Source of the DNA: Mikania micrantha | Lineage: Eukaryota > Streptophyta > Magnoliopsida > Asterales > Asteraceae | Reading direction: 5' to 3' | Assembly: GCA_009363875.1 (NCBI GenBank) | Contig: CM018690.1 | Coordinates: 37,143,445-37,207,444, forward strand | Length of the DNA stretch: 64,000 bases | Shown: one piece after another, positions 34,113-47,800 of the stretch | Numbering within the stretch: position 1 is the first letter of the stretch | How the letters are laid out: each line of letters starts with the position of its first letter | The notes under the pieces: model-generated | What the model was told of the DNA's origin: nothing | Seen by the model: the letters and a program-made list of their open reading frames with translations, nothing else | The model's database searches: none | Position numbers and translations under genes: made by a program

Positions 34113-35320
34113 CAGTGGCGAAGCTTGATCAGAAACATAGGGGGCGAAACATTGCCACATATAAATTTTTTTCCCTAACGGCCTAACGCTAACAGTTAAA
34201 TGTTCGGGTTGGCGATTCGGGTCGGGTCGGGTCAAACCATCAAACAATAAAAGTAGATTTTTTTAGAACAAACAAAGATTTAAATAATTATCATGATGAG
34301 TGAAAAAGTTAAGTACCTTAAAGAAGATTTCAACTCAACGCGACGACCTTTAAGATTTTTAAATTCATCGATTATGGATTCCGAGTCAAAGTTTTCGGCA
34401 ATTTCCTTCTCTACGCACATTTGGTATATCATTGAACAAATATCAAAGAAAACAATATGAAGCATTTGTTGTTGGTGAATACTCCAACCAACTAGGAAAC
34501 ATCTTGAACCAAGCATTTATGAATCTACGTTTCTTTTGATCTTTAGGATACTCTTTAAGATAGATTTGGTAAGATCCTAAATTGTTTAGCCGGATCTCTT
34601 TCTAAATTGTTAGCAACCACTTCAAAACCCTAAAATCTAAATGCTTACATTCACTAACAAATTAACAATTAACTACAATTAAACTACTCAAAAATCTTAA
34701 TCAAAACAAGTAGCAACAAATAGGAAGAGGTTAGAGACTTAGAGGCCGAAATTATTACCAATTCACGCAAGTCGACAGTGACCGGGAGGCGCAGGTCGGC
34801 AGGGAGGCAGGGCCTCAGCCGCAGATCGGCAGGGAGGCTGGAGGCAGGTCGGCGGCCCGCGGACGGCGGTGTTGCTGGTGGCCGGAGGCTGGCCGGCTGG
34901 GTCTGGGCGAGGGGAACTCTCGGCGTCACGCAGGAAGAAGAACAAGATCTGGGTTTTTTTTCCCTTTGTCCGACAAATTCAAAATGGGGTATTTTGTTTC
35001 ATTGTTTGGGTTTAAAGAATTAAAGTGGGAATGGGTTGGGCTGGATTTTAAGTTGGACACTTGGGCTTAATCCTATTAAATGTTGTATACTATTAATTAA
35101 TAAATTAAGTTAATAGTTAATAGTTATTAGTTAATTAATTGATTTGATTTTATATGTTTAATTGTATATAAATTATTTAAAAAAAATTATAATTTTTTAG
35201 GGGGGGCGAAATAATTTTTTTTTTTTAAATTTTACATTACAAATCGAAAAATGTACATCACTAAGCGAAAAAACAGGGGGGGCGGTCGCCCCCTTTTGTC
35301 CCTTGTATCCTGCGCCCCTG
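34113..35320 (-). mobile_element. hAT transposon derivative with GC-rich island
   Basis: It begins CAGTGGCGAAGC and ends GCGCCCCTG (reverse CAGGGGCGC), with an 8-bp duplication CATTTGTG at 34105-34112 and 35321-35328, which identifies a hAT-type insertion. It is 1208 bp. A strongly GC-rich island (34770-34930, GGTCGGCAGGGAGGC-type repeats) contrasts with its AT-rich remainder; on the minus strand this would be near the 5' end. Small minus-strand frames (34280-34516, 34684-34945) have no domain I can name. No complete transposase is present. Confidence 0.85.
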
Positions 35321-35583
35321 CATTTGTGTAGATTATATGCATGTATGAAAGTTGATCATTATTTATTATTTAAATTTCAAGTTCGACGAATTATATTGTA
35401 TTTATATCAATTTCTTCGTCAAAATAAAAAGAAATTCTACAAAATACATTTGGTAGTTATGAAATGATTTAAGTATTTAAAGTATACCCACCCAATTATC
35501 TTGTTTTTATTAAATCTCGTTTTTCACCCTCATATCAAACCTTTTAATTCGAATTTAGAAACTTAAAGACTTACCTACTCAAC

Positions 35584-35957
35584 AAGATTTGGGGCAGTGT
35601 TAAGAGGGCAATACTTCTTATTGAAGGTTGTGGGTTCAATTCTCATTGTTGTCAAATTTATGAGACATGGCAATGACGCGCGATCTAGGCTATCACTCGA
35701 CTTTGTGTCCGAGCCAAAAAGGTTTTACGCGGCAAGGTTAAAGCTTTCTGTCCGATTTTTCCCTGGAACGGTTGGTTGACGAGTTTTTGATTCCAACCAG
35801 CTTGGCCCGTCAGGAGGGTTGGGTGGAGCCTCCGCTGCAATCGCAGAATGGAGGAGCCTCTCAAATACCACTGAAAAATGCACCGCTGCAATTGTAGCAT
35901 GAGTGTAAGGCTGAGGTTTCGATACTCAGTCACTGCACGCCGTTCTAAAAAAAAAAC
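35584..35957 (+). mobile_element. Long SINE-like element (family 4)
   Basis: A 374-bp insertion with a B-box-like GGTTCAATTCT near its start, a long body (GGTTGGTTGACGAGTTTTTG, GGAGGGTTGGGTGGAGCC) and a poly(A) tail. It is flanked by CCTACTCAAC at 35574-35583 and 35958-35967. It is longer than usual plant SINEs and contains a TTTCGATACTCAGTC segment near the end that resembles a second promoter-like box, so it might be a dimer. Confidence 0.72.
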
Positions 35958-35967
35958 CCTACTCAAC

Positions 35968-36515
35968 TACATATTCCATGCATATCATTTTAACGAGTAA
36001 ATTACGGTTTTTGCTACCGTGGTTTTAGTTTTCTAACATATTTAACTTAAAATAGAATCCTTTAATAATGAAGCCTTTGTCGATTAAATAACAATTGACT
36101 CACATATAACTAAAACGTTAAATACTGAAAAATTTTAAAAACTTAAATTACAGGGGTTTAAACCACATGCATTAAACGTGGACGCCACGTAGTTGTATTT
36201 AATTATTAATGTATTATTAGCATTAATTGTATTTTAATTATTAATTTATTATTAGCATTTACTATTTGCAATAGTTGTTGACTTATTTGTTACACTGAGA
36301 TTCTGTGTAGTACAAAGTACAAACAAATATAATAAAATATGATCTCATTGCATTGGAGGTTGGACGAAGTCTCTGATCTTATGACATGACATGACATACT
36401 TTTAGCATGGCGTGCATTAATATTTAATGCAATCGGTTGCATTTAAAACAAACCCAACCCGACCGTACACCCAAAAGTTTCTCTAACAAAAAGATTGAGG
36501 GTGCAGCAGGTAGAT
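35968..36515 (+). promoter_or_regulatory. Upstream region of the MATE gene
   Basis: It holds an ACGT-containing GACGCCACGTAG motif at about 36180, an imperfect palindrome TGCATTAATATTTAATGCA (about 36414) and a short ATGACATGACATGACAT run (about 36378). A promoter is expected here, but no TATA box can be chosen with confidence. Confidence 0.35.
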
Positions 36516-39500
36516 ATGGATCAAGAAACAACAGATTTTCTTGAAAATGAAATCCCTCTGATTGTTAAAAAATCGAACGGTTGTGATACTTTTGGGGGAT
36601 CAAGATGGGTTCAAATCAAATCAAGCATTGGTTCTTCGGACCCAATAATGGAGCTGAAACAACAGTTGAAATTAGCCGGACCTCTTTGTTTGGTGGGTTT
36701 TCTGCAGTACAGTTTGGAGTTGATTTCGGTCATGTTTGTTGGTCGTCTTGGTGAGGCTTCACTTGCCGCTGCTTCAATGGCGACTTCTTTTGCTTCTGTC
36801 ACTGGATTCAGCTTCATGGTATTACTATTGCACACTGTTTATGGGTCATGTTTTCATTGACTTTCATGCGTCAAAAAAGCTTGTTTCTTGATCATTTTTT
36901 TATGTAATTTTATGAGTGTTTATGAAATGCCATATATGGTAATGGGTTGCTGACAAAATCTTGAATTTTCTTTTCCGTTCCAAGTATGATTATTGGACCC
37001 ACAAATAATTTTTACTATGAGATGATTAATATGGTTTGATAGTATTTTATTTTATTCCATGGGTTTCATAGTTTAACAATAAGGCTCCAAACGACAAACA
37101 TTTGTAACATATGTAGTATTAAGTAAATTGATGACCTAAGGGATATATGTGTTAAAAATGTATAAAGGTTGAGATCATATAGTTAAATTTATGAAATACT
37201 GCGACTATGTGTAAAAACACCCACCTGAAGCCTATCAAGCCTCCCAATCCCATTAAACATATATCAAGTCCTGTCTAGACTCCTACGTGATGTTTCAGGC
37301 CACTGGTCAAGCCACTCTATTACATACAACCTGATAGGAGTTGATCTAAATTTCTTTATGGTCCCAATTTTGACTGTAACCATTATTTCCCAAATTTAAC
37401 CATATTAAATTATTTAGTTTCCTTTTCTAAAAAAACGTAAATCACGGATTTTATTAATTCATGCGTGACAGTACTGGTGCAGCTTACATCTTCTTAAGAG
37501 GCATGATCTGCATATGATATTATGGATTTCATTCATGTGTGTGCTTTTTATATTATTTAATATGTCATATGATTGCATGTTAAGAAATTATATTACTACA
37601 TATGTCATAATCTACTATGTGACAATATCTTCATATAATTGTGATTTATCTGTTTACGTTTGTTTATGCATGTTTGTTTGTCTGAATTTGAGTTAATAAG
37701 GATAGAGGTAAGTGTTGGACTTAAATTAATTACCGATCCGAGCCTGTGAGTGATCAAACCGAGCTGACAGGGAGATCAAGATAAAATCAATTGAACTAAT
37801 CGATTATTTTGTTGTTATTTTTTTGTTTTAATATTAGATAATTACAGTGAGCTAGTTTGTGATCCGTGGAGGAGGATTTAAGAGGCCCGGGGGTGCTTGG
37901 CCCCTGCCGATTTCGGGTCAGAAGCCTCGATATAGTTTTTTTCAGTCGGGAAATTTTATAAGTATTGAGTCCGGCCCCTTCGGTTTTTCTTCCTAAAATT
38001 CCTTGGGCCCTCTTGGACTTAAAAAAAATAATAAAGTTGAACTAATATTGTAAGTTTAACATTACCTTTAAGGGTTTACAGTGCCAGCTGTTATCTCATT
38101 TTTTAGCCGATCTTGGGTTTTAAGCTTGTTTTGGGCTTTCAAAATTAAAATGGACCTTAAATATTGAACATTACCCATTTACTTTGTGTTAAAAAAAATA
38201 AAAACAACTCAGCCGGCCTGAACATTTTCGTCGCGCCGAATTGTGATTCTTCTCTGGGTACTCACCTTTTCGTCTTAAACATTTTATGTCTTGTTTGATA
38301 CATACATATTTATTTTATCGAGTGAAACAAATATTTGATATTTTAAATTTTAAATTGTTTGACCCGATAGAATTACCATATGCCGAGCAGAATTTTTAGC
38401 TCGAAACATAGCAATAAGAAAAAAAAATCTGGCCGATAATTTTCGGCCCCTTTGGACTTTTTTTGAAGCTCTGCCACTGTTTGTGACTATCTAAAGAGCA
38501 TTAGAGTCCTACGAAATTTATGCAATCTAAGTTAAGTATGTGAATGATATATGGAATATTAGTCAAGTTTTGAGCGTATTTTCTTGATTAATAAAAGTTG
38601 GGAGTTTATCCAAAATTTTGTTTTCTGTTGTGTGATATCAATTCAATCTCTGAATTGGTGTCAAAGTGATTAAGCGGGTTTATAAATTAAAGTAAGATGC
38701 AACGGCAATATCATTAAGTACAAAAGAGGCTTGTTGCTAAAGGATATGTACAACAATGTGGAGTTAACTACAATGATGTATTTGCTTTAGTGGCTTGATT
38801 ACAAACTGCTCAAATGATGCTCGCGTTAGCTGCTCTGGAGAGCTAGCAATTTCATCACCTTGATGCGAAGCTGGTGTTCTTATATGGTGGCTTGCAGAAA
38901 CTAGTGCTTGTTGCTCAACCCGAGAGGAATGAAAAAAAAGGATCATGAAGACATGGTCAATCGTTTATCAAAGGCCCTTTACAACCTTCGAGAAGCTTTG
39001 TGAGCTTGGAATTTCAAGCTAAATGGAACGTTGAAATAGATTGGTTACCAAAGGTGTATTCAGGAGCAAGATATCTACATGAAGTACATCGAGGAAACTC
39101 AAAAGAAAATTGGTGTATATGTAGATGATTTGATAGTAATAGGTTAAAGCTTGGAGAACTTAAATTAGTTCAAGAAACAAATAGAACAACAATTAGAGAC
39201 GAGTGACTTGGTTGTTCTATCATATTATCTTGGCATTGAGGTTTCACAAGAAAGTGAGGGGATTTGAATTAAGCAGGAAGCATATGCTTGGAAGCTGTTA
39301 AAACAATTTGGGAGGGAAAATTGGAATCCATTGCATGTTCCTATGGATCCTAACTTCATCATCATCGTATTCAGTATATCCCATCACTAGACTAGCAAAG
39401 CTTACGTAGGGTCTGAGAAGGATAAGATGTAGATAACCTTAACCCGTGGTAATAGAGTGGCAGCTTCCAAATGAGACCCCCGACTCATGATGCCCGATTA

Positions 39501-41828
39501 ACTAACCAATTCAACACTTTTAACATTATTTTTACAAAAATTAAGTAAAATAACGTTAAACTTAATGCAATTTTACTTTTGTCCCTTGAAGGCCGACACA
39601 TATACACATTATATGCACACACCGCAAATGGAGCCATACAAATCCTAACTTGAAGATGTCAGAAGCCGAATAAGAAGAACAACGTGTCGACCCATTTGAC
39701 TGCAGTAATAAGGTGCTTGTGTTGGTTAATCTTGATGTGATGAAAGTCAAAATCTGGTCAAATGACTAAGAGTTGTTTAGGAAAGTTTAATCTTTTACAA
39801 AAATATTTATTACTTGATTAGGTCCTAGATTGAATAAGAAATAAATAGGGTCAAACTATAACCCTAAATTATAGTAAACTTTTAATATGTTAGTTTCATT
39901 TTTAGCTATTTAAATGTATTGCATGTAAGTCCAATATATGTCTTTTAATTTTCATTCAAAGACTGTGTGTGATTTTTGAATTTGTTGTCTTATTTACCAA
40001 CATTTGGTATCAGAGCTTGGTTTCAAGGGAAGTCAAATTCATCATCTTGATCCGGAGGACTGGATCAAGACCGAAGGACCGGAATCACATAGCATAGAAA
40101 AAAAGACAACCAAATGGCAACATTCTTAGAAGAACAGGTGATACCCATGAAGGAAGGAGGTTCAATGTCCTTTAGATGTCTTATCTTGAACTCTACAAAT
40201 TATACAATATGGGCAGTGAAGATCAAGGCGTTTTTCAACGTTTAAGGAATTTGGGAGGCGATCGAACAAGTAGTGAATGTCGATCAGAAGAAAGACAACG
40301 TGGCAATTGCTTCTTGTATCAAGCAATGCCCGAGTAACTTGTTTTGAGGGTGCTTAACACACCCATGCGAAGTAGATTTAGGACGCACTAAAGGTATGTT
40401 TTATTGGTGCATATAGGGTCTAAAAGGCTAGGCTACAAACTCTAAGGAATGAGTCTGAAGCCCTAAAGATAAAGGACGGAGAATCCATTGATGGCTTTAT
40501 CGGAATGATGAGCGGATTGGTTTCAAAAGCAAATAGTCTTGAAAAGACATATTATGATGCAACACTCGTCAGAAAATTCCTTAAGCCTAGTGGGAGGCTC
40601 GCAACATAAATAGAAACAAGGATCGCCGCAACGGTGGTGGTCGTGATATGGCTAACTGAAATCGTGAAAGATGTCAATGTTGTGATCGAGACAATAGGAG
40701 TAGGGGTAGTTAACCCATCAATCTTAAAGATGCTTCAAAAATCAAGTGTTTTAAATGTTAAGAATACGGACATTATGCAAGCAAGTGTCCCAATCATAAG
40801 TGGGTCTTAGAAATGTTATATTCTTTATATTTATTTTAGAGATAGATATGTTTTATATTTTGATTTTTATCTTTTCCTTATTATTAGTCTTGTAAATTGT
40901 AATCCCCATTTAAAGGGTTTTATTGATTGAATAACATCATCGAAGATTAAAGGAATTAGGGCTGCTTTCATGGTATCAGAGCCACGGCTCTGATCACCGA
41001 TCCCTCTTCGATCCTGAGATCTCTCGAAACCCTAAATCGCCATGACCAAGGACGTGGTCGATAACCCTCCGGTCAAACCCACCCCCTCCACCCTGCGTAC
41101 TCTGTTAGCAACATCCAAGCAAAAATTCGCACCCTAGATGGAATTAAGGTCACATACTCGGCCTGGGTAAAATTATTCCGACTCCATGCGGTGGCGTACA
41201 AAGTCTCCGACCACATTGACGGCCACCCTGCTCCGACTGGCTCATCTGTTGATCACGAAGCTTGGAAAGAACTTGACGCCCTGGTCCTACAGTGGATCTA
41301 TAGCATCGTTTCTGATGATCTTCTTCTTCATATTGTAGACTCCAATGCCACGACTCATTTTGCATGGAACAAACTGGAGCGCATTTTCTACAGTAAATAA
41401 GCGCGCTCCGGCAGCAACTCTTGAAACCAAGTTCTGCAATCTTTCCTTGTCCAGTTGTTCATCAGTTGAAGATTATTGCCAAAAATTGACAGATCTTTCC
41501 AATCAATTGGCTGATGTGGATCAACCAGTCTCTCAATCACGGTTGGTCCTTCAACTAGTGCGAGGCCTCCCAATCGAATACAACAACACAACCTCCTTGA
41601 TCAACCAACAAGGTGTCGATTCAATGATGAAGTCATTAGAATTGAGGCGCGCCAAACTTCCCAACCTATTGTACTTGCCACTCCTGCAGCCCAACATCCA
41701 CCCTCGTCCATCACCCACAACAGCTCCCTTTCCCCTCGTGGCCGAGGCCGGGGCTGCAAATCAACACTTCAACAGACGAGGTGGCAGGGGCCGCGGGACA
41801 GGCATATACCAAGGCAATCAATGGCCTC

Positions 41829-41859
<31 letters not shown>

Positions 41860-44800
41860 CCTACTCCAATTGGGCTTGGTGGAACACCCCACCTTGCTCA
41901 TATCCATCCCAACCCCCTGGTGCCCACCCCAACACCCTGCTCAATCATCCAACCAACCACCCCCACAAGCTCAATTTTCCGGCTACTCCGATCCTCCATC
42001 ACCTGCTTATCAACAGCAGCCCCCTGGCGGCTACAATGCCTTAAGCCCATCGGATCTCAGTGTTGCCTTCACACATATGCAACTCAACCCCCCACCAGCA
42101 TCCTGGACCTCGGATATCATGGATACTGGCGCATCATCTCACCTCACTCATGATATAGGTAAAATTAGCCATCCTAATGCCATGTCCCATGCATCTAGTA
42201 ACATTTTGGTAGGCAATGGCAGCAACTTACCTATCCGTGGTTCTGGCTTGAGCTTTCATCACCTACCCAACCACACTTACATCCTGCCTAATGTTCTTTA
42301 CTGCCCACAAATCATTAAAAACTTAATTTATGTTCGTCGTTTTATTCGTGATAATAATGTCTCCATTGAATTTGACCCGTTTGGTTTTTCCTTGAAGGAT
42401 CTCAAGTCTAAACGGACTCTTTCTTGCCACAACAGCACAGGGGATCTTTATCCTTTCACTCCACCACAGCTCCCCCCCCCCCAAAATGCTTGCTTCATCA
42501 CAGCTTCCTCTCAACCATGGCATGATCGTCTTGGTCACCCAGGCGCTCAAGTTTTAGGCATTTTAAGTCGTTCTTTCAATTTTCATTGTAATAAAGACAA
42601 TTTGTCTAAATTTTGTAATTCTTGCCACATTTCTAATATTAAACGTTTACCTTTTCAAGTTTCAAATTCTTTTACTTTTGCTCCGCTTGATATTATCCAT
42701 TGTGATCTATGGACATCACCAGTCATGAGTAAATCTGGATACAGATACTATATGGTATACTATATGGTGCTTATTGATAATTTTTCTCACTTTGTTTGGG
42801 TTTACCCCCTTAAGTACAAATCATAAACCTTCCCCACATTCACCAAATTTCACCAACTTATACTCACTCAATTCAATAGAAATATAAAAACCTTTCAATG
42901 TGACTTAGGGGGTGAGTTTGATAACACTGCCTTCAAACTTTTTGCACATCAACACGGGCTGCTCTTCTGTTTTTCTTGCCCTCAAAGCTCATCCCAAAAT
43001 GGCAGATCCGAACGCATGATTCGGAGGCTGAATGACATCGCCCGCACTCTTCTCTTACATGCCATCCTCCCTCCTTCCTTCTGGGTGGAAGCTCTTCACA
43101 CATCAGTATACTTACACAACGTACTTCCCACAAAACGCCTCAACTTTTACATACCCACCTTTGCCCTTTATCTTAGACACCCGGAGTATGATCACTTACG
43201 AGTCTTCGGGTGTGCCTGCTACCCCAACTTCTCTGCCACCCAACCCCACAAACTACACCCAAGATATGCCCGTTGCATTTTCCTTGGGTATCCTCCAGAT
43301 TTTTGTGGCTATCGTTGCTTCGATCCTACCACCGGCAAGGTGCACATATCCCGCCATGTCACCTTTGACGAAAACACTTTCCCATATACCATTCCTCAAT
43401 CCCCTACACCTTATACCTTCCTGGACGACTCCCCTCCATTGGGATTTGGATTCCAGCAGCCCCTCCCAAAACCTCCTGCCCCAACTTCCTATCATTTACC
43501 TACACCCATAGGCTACGCCCACAACCAGATGATCGAATGGTTAATTTGTGAGGACGAGTTGATGATGTGTTTGGGTAACACACACATCCGAAAATCCGAA
43601 GGTGGTCATAAGACGGGTGTTTAAGGTAGAGTGCTGATGTTGGGGTTTGGAATCGGAGGAGGGTGGTGGGTAAAATGTTGTGCAAATAGCAAGCGGTGTG
43701 AAGTGCTTCAACCCAAAATGTAGGCGGAAGAGAGGCATGTGTGAGGAGGCTTAGCATGGTTTCGTTTAGTCTACGAATCATGCGTTCAGATTTGCCATTT
43801 TGTTGGGATGTTTGTGGGCACGAAAAACGAAACTGGAGCCCATTATCATTAGCAAATAATTTGAATTTATGATTGTCAAACTCCCCCCCCCCCCCATGTC
43901 ACACTGAAACGACTTGATAACTATGTTGAATTGGGTTTTGATAAATTTATGAAAATGAAGGAATTTAGTAAATGTTTCAGATTTAAATTTGAGAGGGAAA
44001 ACCCAAGCATAGTGTGTAAAATCATCAAGAAGAACCATGTAATACTTGTATCCAGTTTTGCTTGTTATAGGTGATGTCCATAAGTCACAATGTATAATAT
44101 CAAAGGGTAAAATTGTATTAGATTTTGAAACTGTAAATGGCAAACGTTTGTGCTTAGACAACTGACAAGAATTGCAAACTAGTGTCTTTGCACGCTTATT
44201 ACATGAAATAAAATGATTGGAAACAAGATAATCAAAAACAGAAAATCCTGGGTGGCCCAAACGATCATGCCATGGGTCTTGAGTAGTATAAACAAGAGCA
44301 GTAGGATGAGCATTGGCCGGATAGGAGAATGGATAGAGACGACTTGAGCTATTGTGGCGGGAGATGATCTTCCCACTCGGATATTCCTTCACAGAAAAAC
44401 CATTAGGGTCAAAATCAACAGAAACACTGTTATCAGTTGTAAATTTACAAACAGATATGAGATCCTTGATAAGGTTAGGTGTGTAAAGGATATTGTTTAA
44501 GTGAAAAGTTTGGGAAACAGATTGTAGGGTAGCATTTCCCGATCCAAATATTGGCATACGTTCACCATTACCTACAAAAATGGAGCCTGTAGAAGAAGAT
44601 AACAATGGAGATGTGATTTTACCTTGGTTACCTGTGAAGTGGTCAGAAGCACCAGAGTCCATGTACCATGTATCATCTGCTGAGTTAACATTCAGAGCTT
44701 GCATTGCCTGTTCAAGTTGAGTAGGCTGTAGCGGATCATAATCAGTGATGTGGGCCTGATGTGCATCCTGGTTGTGGTTGGTTTGGTCCTCAAATTCAGC

Positions 44801-47800
44801 CATGTGGGCCTGAGGTGCATGCTGGTTTGAGTGTGATGGTCCAGATCTGTTTCCAGAGCTAGAATTACCCCGCCCAGTTGCTGATGAAGATGACGATGCC
44901 CAAGGAGCATACTTGGCCTGCCATGGTGGAGCCCAGCCGGGCTGAGTTGGATAAGGGCATGGGGGCGGAGCCCAATAAGCCCAGAATGGGAGCTGACCTG
45001 GATTGTTAGTGGGCCATGGCCCAACGTTGGTCGTAGGAAACTTTGCTGAAGCATTGTTCAATTGACCACGACCTCTTGAAGCATCACGGCGAGCATCGGT
45101 AGACCTGTTTTGTGCCCTTCGTCGGTTTCCAACATCATGTCGAGGGTGTTCATTGGTGACTGCAGCCAACACCGCTGGTGTGTTGAGGTTTTCACGAGCT
45201 GTTTGGCTTTGGTGTTCCAACTGGAGCATACTGCAGGCTGTTTCCCAAGAGGGGAGAGTCTGGTTGATGTAAGCACCAGCCACATCATATTCCACAGGTA
45301 GCCCTCTAACAAGTTGCAAAACAAGGCGTTGCTCATTGACTGGACTGTCGACCGCATTTAGCTGGTCTCCAAGATCTTTGATCTTTTGATAGTAGGCTTC
45401 AAGAGATGGCATGGCCTTGAGAGAGAGATTTGAGAACTCATGCTCAAGTGCGGCCGCTCTAGCTCCCTTGTTATTCAGGAAAATAGCCTTGATACGATTC
45501 CAGGCATCATAGGCTGTTGAATCATTATCCAAGACACGTACCAGTAGATCATCCGACAATGTTCCGTAGATCCATTGTAGAACGAGAGCATCAATTTCTA
45601 ACCAGGACGTGTATGCAGGATCATCTGTAGCCGATGCTCTTGTTTCGTCAATGTGATCCATAACCTTATACCCACGAGCATGGAGCTGAAACAACTTGAC
45701 CCAAGATGAATAGGACACTTTCACCCCGTCTAAAACCCTGACTTTGCGTTGTATATCCGTCACGGTGTAGGCTAGGTGAAGCGATTTCGATTGGGTGGTG
45801 GATTCAGTCTTGTCTCCCATCGTAACAGTGAGATAGGTATCGCAGAAGGGATTTTGGAGAACAAGAACGGAAGTGAGTGTTGCGGCTAGGGTTTTGGCAC
45901 AGATCCGATGAAGACTATCGGCTCTGATACCATGTAAACAGAAGGTTTTTCCCTGTCTTATTTATCACAATAAACTCAATATATATACACGGTACACTTC
46001 TAATAATTATGGAAACTAATTAACTGATTTGACAGCTAATATGACAGCCACCTAATATACAGGACCTAATTATGAACTAAATATGTAAAATATTATACAA
46101 ATATTTCACAGCTAATACCAAGACCCACTGATCAACCAGTCATGAGGTGCATGTGGCTGCTCTGCCGCAAATTCCATTCGGGTGGCTCTCTTGCCCACTA
46201 CAAAGCCCGATTAGTTGTCAATGGCAACTCCCAAACAATCGGCATTGATTGTGATGAGACCTTCAGCCCAGTGGTTAAACCAGCCACCATTCGGACAGTC
46301 CTATCACTTGCAGTTACCCGGTATTGGCCCATCCACCAATTGGATGTCAAGAATGCCTTTTTAAACGGTGATCTCCACAAAACTGTGTACATGCATCAGC
46401 CACCTGGTTTCGTTGATAGGCGATTTCCTCATCATGCCTGCCAAACAGGCACCACGAGCCTCGTACGCTCGCTTTGCCACCTTCATTACCTCTCATGGCT
46501 TCCGAAGTAGCTCTTGTGACACCTCACTTTTCATCTACAATCGGGACCCCCAAAATATAGCTTATCTTCTGCTCTATGTTGATGACATTGTGTTAACAGC
46601 ATCCAATGACCGGTTTCTGCATGACATCATTCATACCCTCTCAAAGGAGTTTGCTATGACTGATTTGGGTACACTTCATCATTTCCTTGGAAAAAAGGTT
46701 ACTGAACATCCCAATGGTTTATTTCCGTCCCAATCGCAATATGCGAAAGACATAATTACACGAGCTTCCATGGGATCATGCAAACCATGTACCATACCGG
46801 TTGATCTATCCTCTAAACTAAATGCCACGGATGGTGAGCTATTCTCTGACCCTACATTGTATCGCAGCCTCGCCGGTGCTCTACAATATCTCACCTTTAC
46901 AAGGCGAGACATATCCTATGCCGTCCAACAAGTCTGTTTATTCATGCATGCGCCTAGGTATTCTCATTTTGCCCTCCTTAAACACATCATTAGATACATA
47001 CAGGGCACTCTTGATTTTGGACTTCGCATACTCCAGAGCACTTCCTTATCCTTGATAGCTTATTCTGATACGGATTGGGGTGGTTGTCCGGACACCAGAC
47101 GCTCTACATCCGGTTAATGTGTTTTTCTAGGTGATAACCTTATCTCTTGGTCATCCAAACGGCAACCTACGGTCTCTAGATCCAGTGCAGAAGCTGAATA
47201 TAAGGGCGTTGCAAATGCGGTTGCTGAAGTTACTTGGATTCGCAACTTACTTCTCGAACTTCATACTCCTTTTACTCAAGCATCGGTTGTTTATTGTGAC
47301 AATATTTCTGTTGTTTATTTGTCCAACAACCCGGTACAAAATCAAAGGACAAAATATATAGAGATAGATATACATTTTGTTCGGGGAAAAGTGCGAGTTG
47401 GACAGATTAAGGTTCTTCATGTACCTGCCTCCTTTCAGTATGCTGACATCTTCACAAAAGGATGATCTAGACAGTTATTTCAGTCGTTTCGGTCCAGTTT
47501 AAGCGTATGTCCTCCGTCCGCTTCAACTGAGGGGGTGTCTTAGCAAAATATTATATTCTTTATATTTATTTTAGAGATAGATATGTTTTATATTTTGATA
47601 CTTATCTTTTCCTTATTATTTGTCTTGTAATTCCTATTTAAAAGGTTTTATTGATTGAATAACATCATCGAAGATTAAAGGAATTAGGGCTGCTTTCAGT
47701 GGGAAGGTGCAAGACTGAAACAGGAAGAAGTAAACCTAACTCGAGAAGAAGAAGATGATGATGAACCAACATTATTACTAACCATGTGCCGACAACATAA

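Larger units (their letters stand above)
40805..47698 (+). mobile_element. Copia element 3: near-complete gag-pol, third layer
   Basis: Short LTRs, 40805-40970 and 47536-47698, both ending GGGCTGCTTTCA; the right one begins TGTCTTAG, the left lacks the TG. The 5-bp duplication GTGGG (40800-40804, 47699-47703) is exact. TGGTATCAGAGCC follows the left LTR and a G-rich tract (ACTGAGGGGG) precedes the right one. The interior has gag, protease, integrase, RT and RNase H in Copia order, interrupted by Copia element 4. Very short LTRs and the gag type suggest the Ale/Retrofit branch. Confidence 0.88.

Noticed and set aside
34684..34945. Pro/Ala-rich ORFs in the hAT GC island
   Set aside because: Composition-driven; overlapping frames are open in several directions and no homology is recognisable.
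36495..36515. Upstream TTG start adding seven residues to the MATE protein
   Set aside because: Not an ATG; the in-frame ATG at 36516 gives MDQET, matching the MDQEQ start of the tandem copy.
43016..43781. Plus ORF 43016-43624 and minus ORF 43500-43781 as single genes
   Set aside because: Each is Copia integrase sequence that runs over the junction of elements 3 and 4 into foreign sequence.
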